Assembly (NCBI RefSeq): GCF_000620705.1
Contig: NZ_KK211168.1
Location: 481,520-545,519 of the forward strand
Source of the DNA: Nocardioides sp. URHA0020
Lineage (GTDB): Bacteria > Actinomycetota > Actinomycetes > Propionibacteriales > Nocardioidaceae
DNA: 64,000 nt
Direction of reading: 5' to 3'
In this document: positions 50,888 to 60,421 of the stretch, piece by piece
Numbering within the stretch: position 1 is the first letter of the stretch
Layout of the letters: each line of letters opens with the position of its first letter
Translations under genes and position numbers: made by a program
The notes under the pieces: generated by a model
What the model was told of the DNA's origin: nothing
The model's database searches: none
What the model saw: only the letters and a program-made list of their open reading frames with translations

Positions 50888-51817
50888 CTAGAGGTCGACG
50901 TACGCGACCGCGGGCTCGTGGAGGCTGCCGAGCCAGACCCGGCCGTCGTGCTCCCGGACGCCGGTGACCATGTGGTACGCCGAGCCCTGGACGTCGAGGT
51001 CGTGGACGAGCGTGCCCGCGCCGTCGTACGCCTGGGCGCGCACGGTGTGCTTCGGCGCGGGCTGGAGGCGGTCGGGGATCTTAGTGACCAGCTTGCGCAG
51101 CGCCAGCGGGCCGCGCTGCAGGCGCTCGACGAGCGGGTCGATCGGGCTCGCGATGGAGACCCAGATGAGCCCGTCGCTCCCCCGCGCGATGTTGTCGGGA
51201 TACCCCGGCAGGTCGGCGACCAGGAGGTCGCGGGTGCCGGCCCGCGGGCCGGTGAGCCACCACCGGACGACCGTGCGAGCACCGGTCTCGGCGACGGCGA
51301 CGAACGACTCGTCGGCGCTCAGCGCGACCCCGTTGGCGAAGGCCAGGCCGTCGAGCACCACCTCGAGCGAGCCGTCGGGCGACAGCCTCGCCAGCCGGCC
51401 GGTCCGGGTGTCCTGGACGAAGTCGTCCTTCCACTGCTCGATGCCGTAGCGGGTCGACGAGTCGCTGAACCACACCGTGCCGTCGGCGGCGATGGCGGCG
51501 TTGTTGCAGAACATCATCGGCGCCCGCTCTAGCCGGTCGACGACGCCCTCGACGGCGCCGGAGCGCGGGTCGACGCGGAGCACCCCGCGATGGGCGTCGC
51601 AGACCAGCAGCCGGCCGTCGAGGTCGAGCTCGATGCCGAGGGGCCGCCCACCCGTGTGCGCGATCCGGTCGATGTGCTGGCCGTCGTGGCTGATCCGGAA
51701 GATGCTGCCGTCCTCGGTCCCGGTGAAGACCGCGCCCTCGTCGGGACCGGGCCCTGCGACGACCACGTCCTCGGCGCCTGGACCCGGCACCGCGATGACC
51801 TCGAGCTGACTCGTCAT
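50888..51817 (-). CDS. SMP-30/strictosidine synthase-like protein
   Basis: A 309-residue six-bladed beta-propeller. Diagnostic strands are [60 protein letters not shown] and [21 protein letters not shown], which is the strictosidine synthase-like/SMP-30 gluconolactonase family. Asp and Asn residues in these loops bind a divalent metal. A lactonase is likely; no specific sugar can be named. No signal peptide is visible. It overlaps the NUDIX gene by four bases (ATGA) and precedes dxs by 19. Confidence 0.88.
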   Translation of the reverse strand: MTSQLEVIAVPGPGAEDVVVAGPGPDEGAVFTGTEDGSIFRISHDGQHIDRIAHTGGRPLGIELDLDGRLLVCDAHRGVLRVDPRSGAVEGVVDRLERAPMMFCNNAAIAADGTVWFSDSSTRYGIEQWKDDFVQDTRTGRLARLSPDGSLEVVLDGLAFANGVALSADESFVAVAETGARTVVRWWLTGPRAGTRDLLVADLPGYPDNIARGSDGLIWVSIASPIDPLVERLQRGPLALRKLVTKIPDRLQPAPKHTVRAQAYDGAGTLVHDLDVQGSAYHMVTGVREHDGRVWLGSLHEPAVAYVDL

Positions 51818-52245
51818 GGGCCGAGTATGTCGCGATACGCCGCGGAGTCCAGGAACTCGGGTACGGCGATCGTCGCCGACGCGGTGAGATCCAGCCCCCG
51901 GGCGGTCGCCGGGTCGACGAAGACGATCCGGCGACCCTCCCCGACGACGATGTCGGCGTCGGTCAGGTCCACCCGCGCGACGTACACCTGCGTGGTGTCG
52001 AGCGTGCCGTAGGCCTCGTGGAAGACCGGCAGTGCGCGCCAGTGGCGCAGCGAGCCCGGTGGGAGGCGGACGCCGGTCTCCTCCTCGAGCTCGCGGTACG
52101 CCGCCGGCTCGTCCTCCTCGCCCTCCTCCACGTGGCCGCCGACCAGGCCCCACTTCTCGGGGTCGATCACCGGCATCTCGTCGCGCTCCTGCAGCAGCAG
52201 CCAGCCCCGGGGGTCGACCAGGAGCACGCAGGCGAATCGGTGCAT
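51814..52245 (-). CDS. NUDIX hydrolase
   Basis: A 143-residue NUDIX pyrophosphohydrolase. The Nudix box GGHVEEGEEDEPAAYRELEEETGV, residues about 36-59, matches the GX5EX7REUXEEXGU pattern. The substrate is not indicated; small members hydrolyse nucleoside diphosphates or oxidised nucleotides. ATG 52245 is used. It is first in the operon NUDIX-SMP30-dxs-peptidase-permease and divergent from the GH18 gene with a 30-bp gap. Confidence 0.93.
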   Translation of the reverse strand: MHRFACVLLVDPRGWLLLQERDEMPVIDPEKWGLVGGHVEEGEEDEPAAYRELEEETGVRLPPGSLRHWRALPVFHEAYGTLDTTQVYVARVDLTDADIVVGEGRRIVFVDPATARGLDLTASATIAVPEFLDSAAYRDILGP

Positions 52246-52275
52246 GCCGACACGGTAGTGGTGCAGGGTGGGCGC

Positions 52276-53262
52276 ATGAATCGTGTGCTCGGGGCCGTCG
52301 TCGGGATCGCTCTGGTCGTCGCACCGCTGCCCGCGGCGGCGCGGGAGCCGGCCGGGCTGGCCGTGACGGGCTGGGCGTTGGACGACGCTTCGTCCGCCCT
52401 CGTGCGCCGCAACGCCGAGGGTCTGAGCACCCTCAGCGTGGCCGGGGTCTCGATCAACGCGTCGGGCACCGGCGTGACCCGGCCCAGCAGCGGGGCGCGC
52501 CGCCTGGCCCGCTCGGCCCACCGCCAGGGGCTCACCGCCGAGTTGCTGGTCGGCAACTACAGCGACCGGCTCGGCGACTTCGACGCCCGCGCGGCGCACC
52601 GGCTCCTCTCCCGGTCCGGTCGGATCACGGCGGTGGCGCGGCGGCTGGCGTCGTACGTCGCCGCGGGCCACTGGGACGGCGTCAACATCGACCTCGAGCT
52701 GGTCCGTGCCTCCGACGCCGACGGCCTGGTGCGGCTGGCGCGGGCGCTGCAGCGCGCGATGCCGGCCACTCGCACGGTGACGATCGACATCAGCGCGTCG
52801 ACGTCGCTGTCGGGCTACCGCCAGGGTGGCTACGACCTCGCCGGGCTGGCCGGCGCGGTGGACGTGATCAAGCTGATGACCTACGACCAGCACGGTCCGG
52901 GCTGGTCCGGCGCCGGCCCGGTCGGCGGGCTGCCCTGGCAGCGGGCCGCGCTGCGCACGATCCTGCGCGTCGTCCCTGCCCGCCAGGTCGACCTCGGGGT
53001 CGCGGGCTACGGCTACACCTGGCCGCGCCGCGGCGTCGGTCGCACCGTCACGGTGGCCCAGGCCAGGAGGTTGGTCGCGCGCGACCACGCCCGCGCGACG
53101 TGGCACGCCCGCCAGGGTGAGTGGAGCGCGCGGCTCGGCGACGGCACCCGGCTGTGGTGGTCCGACCACCGGTCCTACCGGCACCGTGTCGCGCTCGCCC
53201 GCAGGCACCACCTGCACGGTCTGGCCGTCTGGCGTCTCGGATCTGCGGACACCCTGCGCTGA
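52276..53262 (+). CDS. secreted GH18-family glycoside hydrolase
   Basis: A 328-residue secreted enzyme with a signal peptide (about 1-22, PAAAREP). The catalytic GH18 motif DGVNIDLE has Glu141. VDVIKLMTYDQHGPG is the typical TIM-barrel strand with MTYD, and GVAGYGYTWP the YaaH/SleL-like pattern. These GH18 enzymes often cleave peptidoglycan or chitin; no chitin-binding domain is present, so a cell-wall substrate is likelier. It is divergent from the NUDIX gene and precedes the BTAD-AAA regulator by 19 bases. Confidence 0.92.
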   Translation: MNRVLGAVVGIALVVAPLPAAAREPAGLAVTGWALDDASSALVRRNAEGLSTLSVAGVSINASGTGVTRPSSGARRLARSAHRQGLTAELLVGNYSDRLGDFDARAAHRLLSRSGRITAVARRLASYVAAGHWDGVNIDLELVRASDADGLVRLARALQRAMPATRTVTIDISASTSLSGYRQGGYDLAGLAGAVDVIKLMTYDQHGPGWSGAGPVGGLPWQRAALRTILRVVPARQVDLGVAGYGYTWPRRGVGRTVTVAQARRLVARDHARATWHARQGEWSARLGDGTRLWWSDHRSYRHRVALARRHHLHGLAVWRLGSADTLR

Positions 53263-53281
53263 ACGCCCCTATCCTGCGCTC

Positions 53282-56200
53282 ATGCGGATCGGCGTCCTCG
53301 GCACGACGGTTGCCGTCGCGCCTGCGGGTCCCGTCAACCTCGGCGGCCCGAAGCAGCGCGCCCTGCTCGCCGCCCTGGCGCTGCACCGCGGACGAGCGGT
53401 CGCGGTCGACACCCTCGCTGACCTGGTCTGGGACGGCTCCCCGCCGCCAGGCGTCTCCGGCACGATGCAGGGGTACGTCGCCGGCCTGCGCCGGGCGCTC
53501 GAGCCGGACCGCACCACCCGCGGAGGCGGCACGCTGCTGGTGACCGAGCAGCCCGGCTACGCGCTGCGGCTGCCGGACGATGACCTCGACACGGTGGCCT
53601 TCGAGACTGCGGTGTCCTCGGCGCACACGCTCGTGGCGCCGGTGGCCGACGCCCTCTGCCACGCCCGCGGCCTGCCGCCCGGCTCCCCCGATGCCGGCCG
53701 GCTGATCCTGCTGCACGACTCGCTGGTGGAAGCGCTGAGCCTGTGGCGCGGGGTGCCGTTCGCGGAGCTCGGTGACGTCCCGGCCGCCGCAGCGGAGCGG
53801 GCCCGGCTCGAGGAGCTCCGCGTCCTCGCCACCGAGGACCGGGCGGCCCTCGGGATCCTGCTCGGGCTGTACGCCCCCGTCGCCGCCGAGCTCGACTCGC
53901 TGACGCGCGCCCACCCGCTGCGGGAGCGTGCGTGGGCGCTGCGGGCGCTCGCCCTCGTCGGGTCCGGTCGACAGGCGGACGCCCTGGCCGTGCTGCGCGA
54001 GGTGCGCGACGTGCTCGACGAGGAGCTCGGCCTCGAGCCGGGCGCCGAGCTCCGCGCGGTGCAGGCAGCGGTGCTCCGCCAGGACGAGATCCCGCTCGCC
54101 GCGCCCGCCGGATCGCCGCCCGTGGGCGTCTCGACGGGCGCCACCGAGCCGCGTGCCGGAAGCGGACCGGAGGCCCGAGCGCCGCTCCCCTTCCCCACGC
54201 TGTGGCCGTGGTCGATGGCCGGGCGCGACGACGAGCTGGCCGCACTGACCGACCTGGTCGACCGGGTCGTGGCCGGCAGCGGTGCGTCACCCGCCTTCGT
54301 CGCGCTGACCGGTGAGCCCGGGATCGGCAAGAGCCGCCTCGCGATCGAGCTGGCGTCGTACGCCGCCGATCACGGGCTGACCATCGCGTGGGGCCGGTGC
54401 TCGCAGGACGACGGGGCGCCCGCCCTCTGGCCGTGGTCGACCGTGCTGGAGCGGCTCGGGTCTGCGCTGCCGTCGACCGAGGACGGCCACGACGGCGCGG
54501 CGGCCTTCCGGGCGTGGGAGACGGTCGTGCAGACGGTGCTCCAGGCCGCCGAGCAGGCGCCGCTGCTGCTCGTGCTCGATGACCTGCACTGGGCCGACAC
54601 CTCGAGCCTGCGAGTGCTGCGGCTGCTCACCGAGGCGGTCGCGGAGGAGGGCCCCGCCCGGCTGCTCGTCGTGGCCACCTGGCGCGAGCACCCGACCCCG
54701 ACCGGCGCCCTGGCTGAGGTCGCCGAGGCGCTGGCCCGCAAGCACGCCCTGCGCCTCCAGCTGCGCGGCATCTCGGCCGAGGCCGCCTCGCAGCTCTTCG
54801 CCCAGGTCGCCGAGGCGCAGCCGTCGGAGGCCGACGCCGACACGCTGCGGCGACGTACGGAGGGCAATCCCTTCTTCCTGGTGGAGTACGCGCGCCTGGC
54901 CCGTGACGGCGACGTCGCCGCTCTCGTGGCCGAGGGACGCCCGCCCGCCGCCGTCCACGAGGTCCTCTCGCGGCGGCTGTCCCAGCTGGCCCCGGCCACC
55001 CAGGACCTGCTGCAGACCGCCAGCGTGGTGGGGCGCATCTTCGACCTCTCGACCCTGGCGGCGGTCACCGACGTGGACGAGGACGCGGTCCTCGACCGGC
55101 TGGACCCGGCCATCGAGGCCGGCCTGGTCGCCGAGGACGGTGTGGACCGCTTCCGCTTCAACCACGCCCTGGTCCGCGACACGGTGCGCAGCGGGCTGCC
55201 CCAGTCCCGGCGCGCGCGTGTGCACGCCCGCGCCGCCGAGGCGTTGAGCGGCCGGCCCCAGCGTGAGACCGAGGTGGCCTGGCACTGGCTGGCGGCCGGG
55301 CCGCGCCACCTGTCGCGGGCCTGGCCGGCCGCCCAGGCCGCCGCCCGGTCGGCGATGGCCGTCTACGCCTACGTCGAGGCCCTGGAGATGCTCGAGCACG
55401 CGCTCGGCGCGCAGGACGAGGACCAGGCGTCGACCGCCGCCGAGCGGTTCGAGGTGCTGGCGGACCTGGCCGAGGTGCTGCGTCGTGCCGGCCGGTGGGT
55501 GGAGCTGCGCGAGGTCGCCCACGAGGCGATCGACGTCGCCGACGAGGCCGACGACGTCGACCTGCTCACCCGGGCCGGCGAGATGACGAGCACCGGCTCG
55601 CTGTGGACCCCGGCGGCGGGGGTGGTCGACGACGTGCTGGTCTCCGCCCTGCGGCGGGCCCTGGACGGGCTGCCCGACGGTGACGACCCCCGCCGCTGTC
55701 GGGTGATGCTCGCCCTGGCCAGCGAGATCTACTACAGCGCGAGCTCCCTGGAGCGCGAGGCGCTGGCCGACGAGGCCGTGGCGATGGCGCGCCGGCTCGG
55801 CGACCGGGGCCTCGTCGTCGACGCCTGCCTGCGCGCCACGATCGCGATCTGGCGTCCGGCCACCGCCCCGCTGCGGCTGGAGCTCACCTCCGCGGCCGCC
55901 GAGGTGGCCCGCGAGCTGGACGACCACGTCGCCCTGGCCTCGGCGCTCGCACTGCGGGCCGTCGCCGCCGGGGAGCTCGGCGAGGTGGAGATCCTCGCGG
56001 AGTGCCTCGTGGCCGGCCGCGCCGAGGCCGACCGGGTGCGCCACCTCTACGCCTACCTGCTCCTCGACTCGCTCGACACCGCGTGGGCGGCGATGCGCGG
56101 ACGCTTCGACGAGGTCGAGCGGCACGTCGCCCATCTCTTCTCCGTGGGCGACATGGTGTCGATCGTCGGCAACCAGGAGTCGCTCGCCGGCGCGCTGATG

Positions 56201-56686
56201 ATGCAGGCCATCTGGCAGGGGCAGGACGCAGCGGTCCTCGACGGCCTGGTGGCGCTCGCCGAGGACACCTTCCTCCCGCTCGCGACCTCACGGGCGGCGA
56301 TGCTGTGCCGGGTCAGTCGCCTGGACGAGGCCCGCGAGCACCTCCTCACCCATCGCGACGACGTCACCGAGGCCCTCACCGCCGACACCTGGTTCACGAC
56401 CTTGGCGGTCTCGATGGCGGCCGAGGCGGCCTGCCACCTCGGCGACCGTGAGCTGGCGGCGACGGCGTACGAGTGGCTGGCTCCGTACACCGGTCGTCCT
56501 GCCGGGGCCGGCTCGGGGACCTACATGGGACCGGTCGACATGTTCCTGGCGATGGCCGCCCACGCGGTCGGTGACGACGACCTCGCCGCCCGGCACGCCG
56601 ACGACGCCCTGGAGTGCTGCCGGCACTGGGAGGCGACCCGCGCCGAGGAGTGGGTGCTGCGCGAGCGGGAGCACTTCGGCTTCTGA
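53282..56686 (+). CDS. large BTAD/AAA+ ATPase regulator (SARP-like)
   Basis: A 1134-residue regulator. Residues about 1-95 are an OmpR-like winged helix of SARP proteins (LGGPKQRALLAALALHRGR, then QGYVAGLRRAL). BTAD (about 100-260) follows. The ATPase domain has Walker A GEPGIGKS at residue 344 and Walker B LLLVLDDLHW near 428. The rest is a long helical TPR-like region (about 640-1134). No C-terminal LuxR HTH is present. It probably acts as an ATP-switched transcription activator; its target is unknown. Walker motifs are intact. Confidence 0.92.
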   Translation: MRIGVLGTTVAVAPAGPVNLGGPKQRALLAALALHRGRAVAVDTLADLVWDGSPPPGVSGTMQGYVAGLRRALEPDRTTRGGGTLLVTEQPGYALRLPDDDLDTVAFETAVSSAHTLVAPVADALCHARGLPPGSPDAGRLILLHDSLVEALSLWRGVPFAELGDVPAAAAERARLEELRVLATEDRAALGILLGLYAPVAAELDSLTRAHPLRERAWALRALALVGSGRQADALAVLREVRDVLDEELGLEPGAELRAVQAAVLRQDEIPLAAPAGSPPVGVSTGATEPRAGSGPEARAPLPFPTLWPWSMAGRDDELAALTDLVDRVVAGSGASPAFVALTGEPGIGKSRLAIELASYAADHGLTIAWGRCSQDDGAPALWPWSTVLERLGSALPSTEDGHDGAAAFRAWETVVQTVLQAAEQAPLLLVLDDLHWADTSSLRVLRLLTEAVAEEGPARLLVVATWREHPTPTGALAEVAEALARKHALRLQLRGISAEAASQLFAQVAEAQPSEADADTLRRRTEGNPFFLVEYARLARDGDVAALVAEGRPPAAVHEVLSRRLSQLAPATQDLLQTASVVGRIFDLSTLAAVTDVDEDAVLDRLDPAIEAGLVAEDGVDRFRFNHALVRDTVRSGLPQSRRARVHARAAEALSGRPQRETEVAWHWLAAGPRHLSRAWPAAQAAARSAMAVYAYVEALEMLEHALGAQDEDQASTAAERFEVLADLAEVLRRAGRWVELREVAHEAIDVADEADDVDLLTRAGEMTSTGSLWTPAAGVVDDVLVSALRRALDGLPDGDDPRRCRVMLALASEIYYSASSLEREALADEAVAMARRLGDRGLVVDACLRATIAIWRPATAPLRLELTSAAAEVARELDDHVALASALALRAVAAGELGEVEILAECLVAGRAEADRVRHLYAYLLLDSLDTAWAAMRGRFDEVERHVAHLFSVGDMVSIVGNQESLAGALMMQAIWQGQDAAVLDGLVALAEDTFLPLATSRAAMLCRVSRLDEAREHLLTHRDDVTEALTADTWFTTLAVSMAAEAACHLGDRELAATAYEWLAPYTGRPAGAGSGTYMGPVDMFLAMAAHAVGDDDLAARHADDALECCRHWEATRAEEWVLREREHFGF

Positions 56687-56736
56687 GCCGCGGCTCGGCG
56701 TCCGCATCTGCAGCTGGCTCGGGCAGGATGTCGGTC

Positions 56737-57027
56737 ATGAGCGCGTACTGGATCAGCATCTACCGGGAGATCAGCGATGAGGGGAAGCTCCAGGCGTACG
56801 CCGAGCTCGCCGGCCCCGCCCTCGAGGCGGCCGGCGGCAGGTTCATCGCCCGCGGCTTTCCGGAGCAGACCTACGAGGCCGGCGAGCCGACCCGCACGGT
56901 CGTGATCGAGTTCGCGTCGGTCGACGCGGCCCGGACCGCCCACGACAGCCCGGCGTACGCCGACGCGCTTGCCGCCCTCGGCGACGGAGCCGTCCGCGAC
57001 ATCCGGATCGTGCCCGGCGTGGGCTGA
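56737..57027 (+). CDS. DUF1330 family protein
   Basis: A 96-residue ferredoxin-like dimeric alpha-beta protein. YWISIYREISDEGKLQAYAEL, GRFIARG and TVVIEFASVDAARTAHDSPAYADAL match the DUF1330 family of small actinobacterial proteins. No role is settled. ATG 56737 follows AGGA by 8 bases; another ATG at 56728 (MSVMSAYW) is possible. It is followed by the repeat array. Confidence 0.9.
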   Translation: MSAYWISIYREISDEGKLQAYAELAGPALEAAGGRFIARGFPEQTYEAGEPTRTVVIEFASVDAARTAHDSPAYADALAALGDGAVRDIRIVPGVG

Positions 57028-57050
57028 GCGCGCGGCTTGGGTGCGGGTGA

Positions 57051-57470
57051 GCGGTGGGAGATCCACTGTTTGCGCGGGCTGGATCAGTGGATGACCCACC
57101 GCCACCCCTGGGCCCCCCGCGTGGGCGGTGGGAGATCCACCGTCTGCGCGGGCTGGGTCGGTGGAGGACCCACCGCCACCCCGGGTCGCCCGCCCGGGCG
57201 GTGGGAGATCCACCGTCTGCGCGCCCGAATGAGTGGAAAGCCCACCGCCACCCCTGAGTCGCCCGCGTGCGCGCCCGGATCGGTGGAGCACCCACCGCCA
57301 CCCCTGGCCGCCCGCGGTGGGCGGTGGGAGATCCACCGTCTGCGCGCCCGAATGAGTGGAGGACCCACCGCCACCCCGGGCCGCCCGCGCGAGCGGTGGG
57401 AGATCCACCGTCTGCGCGCCCGAATCAGTGGAAAGCCCACCGCCACCCCCGGGCCCCCCGCCCCACCCGG
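57051..57470. repeat. array of structured units of about 73 bp
   Basis: Units begin GCGGTGGGAGATCCACCGTC and end CCCACCGCCACCCC. Full units start at 57051, 57125, 57198, 57321 and 57393, and a truncated one lacking the GCGGTGGGAGATCCACC part lies at about 57268. Periods are 72-74 bp. Each unit has GGCGGTGGG or a close variant paired with CCCACCGCC across a loop of about 41 bases. The array fills the gap (57028-57477) between the convergent DUF1330 and hemerythrin genes. Confidence 0.9.
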
Positions 57471-57477
57471 GCCGCAG

Positions 57478-58200
57478 TCAGACGAACCGGAAGGTCCGGG
57501 CATGCCGCCGGGCGAACCGCCGCCGGGTCAGCCGCCAGATCGCCCGGAAGCCACCGCCGCCCGGCTGGCTGAAGACCCGGTCGAGCGCCTCGCGCGGGAC
57601 GCCGTACGCCGCCCAGGGGACGACCCGCAGCGCCTTGCGGAGGCGCACCGGCGGCACGTGCTCCGCCTCGATCCGCTCCCAGTCCTCGGGGGTGAGCACC
57701 CGCTGGATGATCGTGATCGCCTCGGTCTCCTCGTGGGCGAGGTGACGACGCAGCGACTCGCGTGCCGCGCACACGCGCACGGCGAGTGCGGCCCGGGCGT
57801 CCTCGTCGGCGTGTGCGGCGAGTCGACGGAAGCCGGCCGCGCACCCCTCGAGCAGCGGGTCGATCTCGGCGTGCTCGGCCTCCATCGCCGCCAGCGTCGC
57901 GGCGACCTCGACCGAGCCGACCCCGGCCAGCGCCGGCCAGACCCCGTCGTCCTCGACCGTGTGGTGCTCGTGCAGCACCTCGGCGAAGAGATCCCAGCGT
58001 TCACCCAGCAGCGACCACGTCGCCCGCTCGGTCGCGGGGGTGGTGCGCACCGCGGCCGAGAACAGGTCGAGGTCACGGCGGAACGCGTGGTGCATCACGT
58101 ACATCATCCGCATGTCGATCGGCCCGTCCGGGGCCGCCACCTGGCCGGGCAGCCGCAGCTGCCGCGGCCAGGAGGGGTGGGTCGTGGACATCTCAGACAC
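57478..58200 (-). CDS. hemerythrin domain protein
   Basis: A 240-residue HHE cation-binding protein. Ligands fit the hemerythrin pattern: MMYVMHHAFRRDL, EVLHEHHTVEDDGVWP, EAEHAEIDP and RRHLAHEETEAITI (roughly residues 33-160), consistent with a diiron site. The remaining residues are a helical tail ending in RRRFARRHARTFRF. It differs in sequence from the hemerythrin at 1384. GTG 58200 overlaps the MMPL gene by 8 bases; ATG 58191, one base after the MMPL stop, is an alternative. It is co-transcribed with the MMPL gene. Confidence 0.9.
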   Translation of the reverse strand: MSEMSTTHPSWPRQLRLPGQVAAPDGPIDMRMMYVMHHAFRRDLDLFSAAVRTTPATERATWSLLGERWDLFAEVLHEHHTVEDDGVWPALAGVGSVEVAATLAAMEAEHAEIDPLLEGCAAGFRRLAAHADEDARAALAVRVCAARESLRRHLAHEETEAITIIQRVLTPEDWERIEAEHVPPVRLRKALRVVPWAAYGVPREALDRVFSQPGGGGFRAIWRLTRRRFARRHARTFRFV

Positions 58201-60328
58201 CGACCTTCGTCTCGTCGGCGTCCAGCTCGGCCCACAGCGTCGCGTCGTCCTGCTCGGCGTCGATGGTCGGGAGGAGGCGGTCCAGCCAGGCCGGCAGCCA
58301 CCAGTTCCACTTGCCGAGCAGCGTCATGGTCGCGGGGACCAGGACCATCCGGACGACCGTCGCGTCGAGGGCGATCGCGACCGCCATGCCGAAGCCGAGC
58401 TGCTTGACGACCGTGTCGGCCTCGGTGGCGAAGCCCAGGAAGACGACCACCATGATCGCCGCGGCCGACGAGATCACCCGGCCGGTGGCGGACAGCCCGC
58501 GCTCGACGCTGCCGGTGGCGTCGCCGGTGCGCAGCCAGTCCTCCCGGATCCGCGACAGCAGGAAGACCTCGTAGTCCATCGACAGCCCGAAGAGGATCGC
58601 GAAGTTGAGGATCGGGATCCAGCTCGACACGGCGACGGCGTGGTCGACGCCGAGGAGGCTCCCGCCCCAGCCCCACTGGAAGATCGCCACGAGCACGCCG
58701 TACGACGCCGCGATCGACAGCAGGTTCATCGCGGCGGCCTTCACGGGTACGACGACCGAGCGGAACATCATCGCGAGCAGCAGCACCGACACCGCGACGA
58801 CGAACCCGACGACCAGCCAGAGCCGGCTCGAGAGCATCCCGGAGATGTCGGCGTACAGCGGCGTCGTGCCGGTGACCTCGACGCCGGCCGGGAGGTCGGC
58901 CCGGAGCTCGGTGACGAGGTCGGAGGTGCGCTCGTCGGACGGCCCGTACGCCGGCTCAGCGGTGAACACCGAGATCGCACCGTCGGGCGTGGTGGCCGGG
59001 GTGGTGACGTCGGCGACGCCCGGGTGGTCGGCGACCTGCGTCGCGACCGCCTGCGGGTCGGCCTGCGCCGGGTCGACCACGATGGTGAACGGTCCGTTGG
59101 CGCCCGCGCCGTACCCCGTCGCGATCAGGTCGTAGGCCTGGCGCACGGAGGTGTCGGGGCTGTTGCTGCTGCCGTCCTGGGGCCAGGTGCGCATGCCGAG
59201 CACCGGGGCAGCCAGGAGGAGCAGGAACACCAGCGCGGCGAGGGCCGCGGCGACCGGACGCTTGACGACCTGGGCCGCCCAGCGCGCGGTGAGCGGCGCC
59301 TTGCGCGAGCGGGCCGGCAGACCCTTGCGGACCCGCCGCGGCATCAACCGACGACCGGCCAGCCCGCACAGCGCCGGCACGAGGGTGAGTGCGGCGGCGA
59401 GCACGGAGACGACGGCGATCGCGGTGGCGTAGCCGAACGTCGAGTAGACCGGGAGCCCGCCGAGGCGCAGCCCCATCAGGGAGATCAGCACCGTGAGGGA
59501 GGCGAAGACGACGGAGCGTCCGGCCGTCGCCATCGCCCGGCCGGCGGCGTCGCGCCGGTCCAGACCCCCGCCGAGGAACTCGACGTGACGGGTCACCAGC
59601 AGCAGGGCGTAGTCGATGCCGACGCCGAGACCCACCATGGTCGCCACCGTGGGCGCAGCCGTGGAGACGTCCATCGTGGCGGCCAACAGGGTGATCCCGG
59701 CGGAGCCGACCGCCAGCCCCATCAGCGCGACCGCGAGCGGCAGACCGGCGGCGACCACCGAGCCGAAGGCGATGATCAGCAGCGCCAGCGCGGCGATGAT
59801 CCCGGCGAGCTCACCCGTCCCCTTCATGGCCGACTCGGCGCTGCCCGGCAGCTCGCCGCCCAGCTCGGCCTGGAGGCCGGCGTCACGCAGCGGCTCGATC
59901 GCGCTCACGAGCGGGTCGTAGCCGTGGGCCCCGACGAGGTCGGGCTCCGTGACGGGCGCGTCGTACGACACCGTCACCAGCGCGGTGGCCCGGTCGGTGG
60001 AGAGCCGCGGCTCGCTGACCGAGCTGACGTGGTCCAGCGCGGCGAGGCGCTCGGTGAGCCCGGCCAGGTCGGCGGCCTCGAGGCGGTCGCCCTGTCGATC
60101 GTGGAGGACGACCTGCGCGGTGGCGCCGCCGCCGTCCGGGACGTGGGCGCGCAGCTGCTCGATGCCGGCCTGCGCCCGGGCGTCCGGGATGTCGTAGTCG
60201 TCGTGGTTGGTGCCACCGAAGGCGTTCGCGAGCCCGAACGCGACGACGACGACAACGAGCCAGGCGGAGATCGTCCGCCAGGGGTGGGCCGCGGTGCTGT
60301 GACCGAGGCGGTAGAGGATGCGAGACAC
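58193..60328 (-). CDS. MMPL family RND transporter
   Basis: A 711-residue MMPL/RND-type transporter with two similar halves, each with a membrane helix, a soluble extracytoplasmic domain and a bundle of five helices. Hallmarks are VGLGVGIDYALLLVTRHVEF in the first bundle and ILFGLSMDYEVFLLSRIRED in the second, where the buried Asp of each carries protons. The family exports lipids, siderophores and drugs; the substrate is not shown. GTG 60328 has GGGAG 8 bases upstream. Downstream it overlaps the hemerythrin gene. Confidence 0.94.
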   Translation of the reverse strand: MSRILYRLGHSTAAHPWRTISAWLVVVVVAFGLANAFGGTNHDDYDIPDARAQAGIEQLRAHVPDGGGATAQVVLHDRQGDRLEAADLAGLTERLAALDHVSSVSEPRLSTDRATALVTVSYDAPVTEPDLVGAHGYDPLVSAIEPLRDAGLQAELGGELPGSAESAMKGTGELAGIIAALALLIIAFGSVVAAGLPLAVALMGLAVGSAGITLLAATMDVSTAAPTVATMVGLGVGIDYALLLVTRHVEFLGGGLDRRDAAGRAMATAGRSVVFASLTVLISLMGLRLGGLPVYSTFGYATAIAVVSVLAAALTLVPALCGLAGRRLMPRRVRKGLPARSRKAPLTARWAAQVVKRPVAAALAALVFLLLLAAPVLGMRTWPQDGSSNSPDTSVRQAYDLIATGYGAGANGPFTIVVDPAQADPQAVATQVADHPGVADVTTPATTPDGAISVFTAEPAYGPSDERTSDLVTELRADLPAGVEVTGTTPLYADISGMLSSRLWLVVGFVVAVSVLLLAMMFRSVVVPVKAAAMNLLSIAASYGVLVAIFQWGWGGSLLGVDHAVAVSSWIPILNFAILFGLSMDYEVFLLSRIREDWLRTGDATGSVERGLSATGRVISSAAAIMVVVFLGFATEADTVVKQLGFGMAVAIALDATVVRMVLVPATMTLLGKWNWWLPAWLDRLLPTIDAEQDDATLWAELDADETKVGV

Positions 60329-60421
60329 GGTGGTGCTCCCGTTCGGAGATGTGGTCAGAGGTGGTCTGGTGGGACGACTCTGACGACGACCCCTTGAGGT
60401 CGACTGGGAGCTGGCTTGGAG

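Noticed and set aside
57051..57470. CRISPR or tRNA-like array
   Set aside because: No unique spacers separate the units, and they lack tRNA consensus boxes.
57037..58407. Plus-strand reading frame through the repeat array
   Set aside because: It translates the array into repetitive Pro/Arg/Gly and then runs antisense to the hemerythrin gene; there is no independent support.
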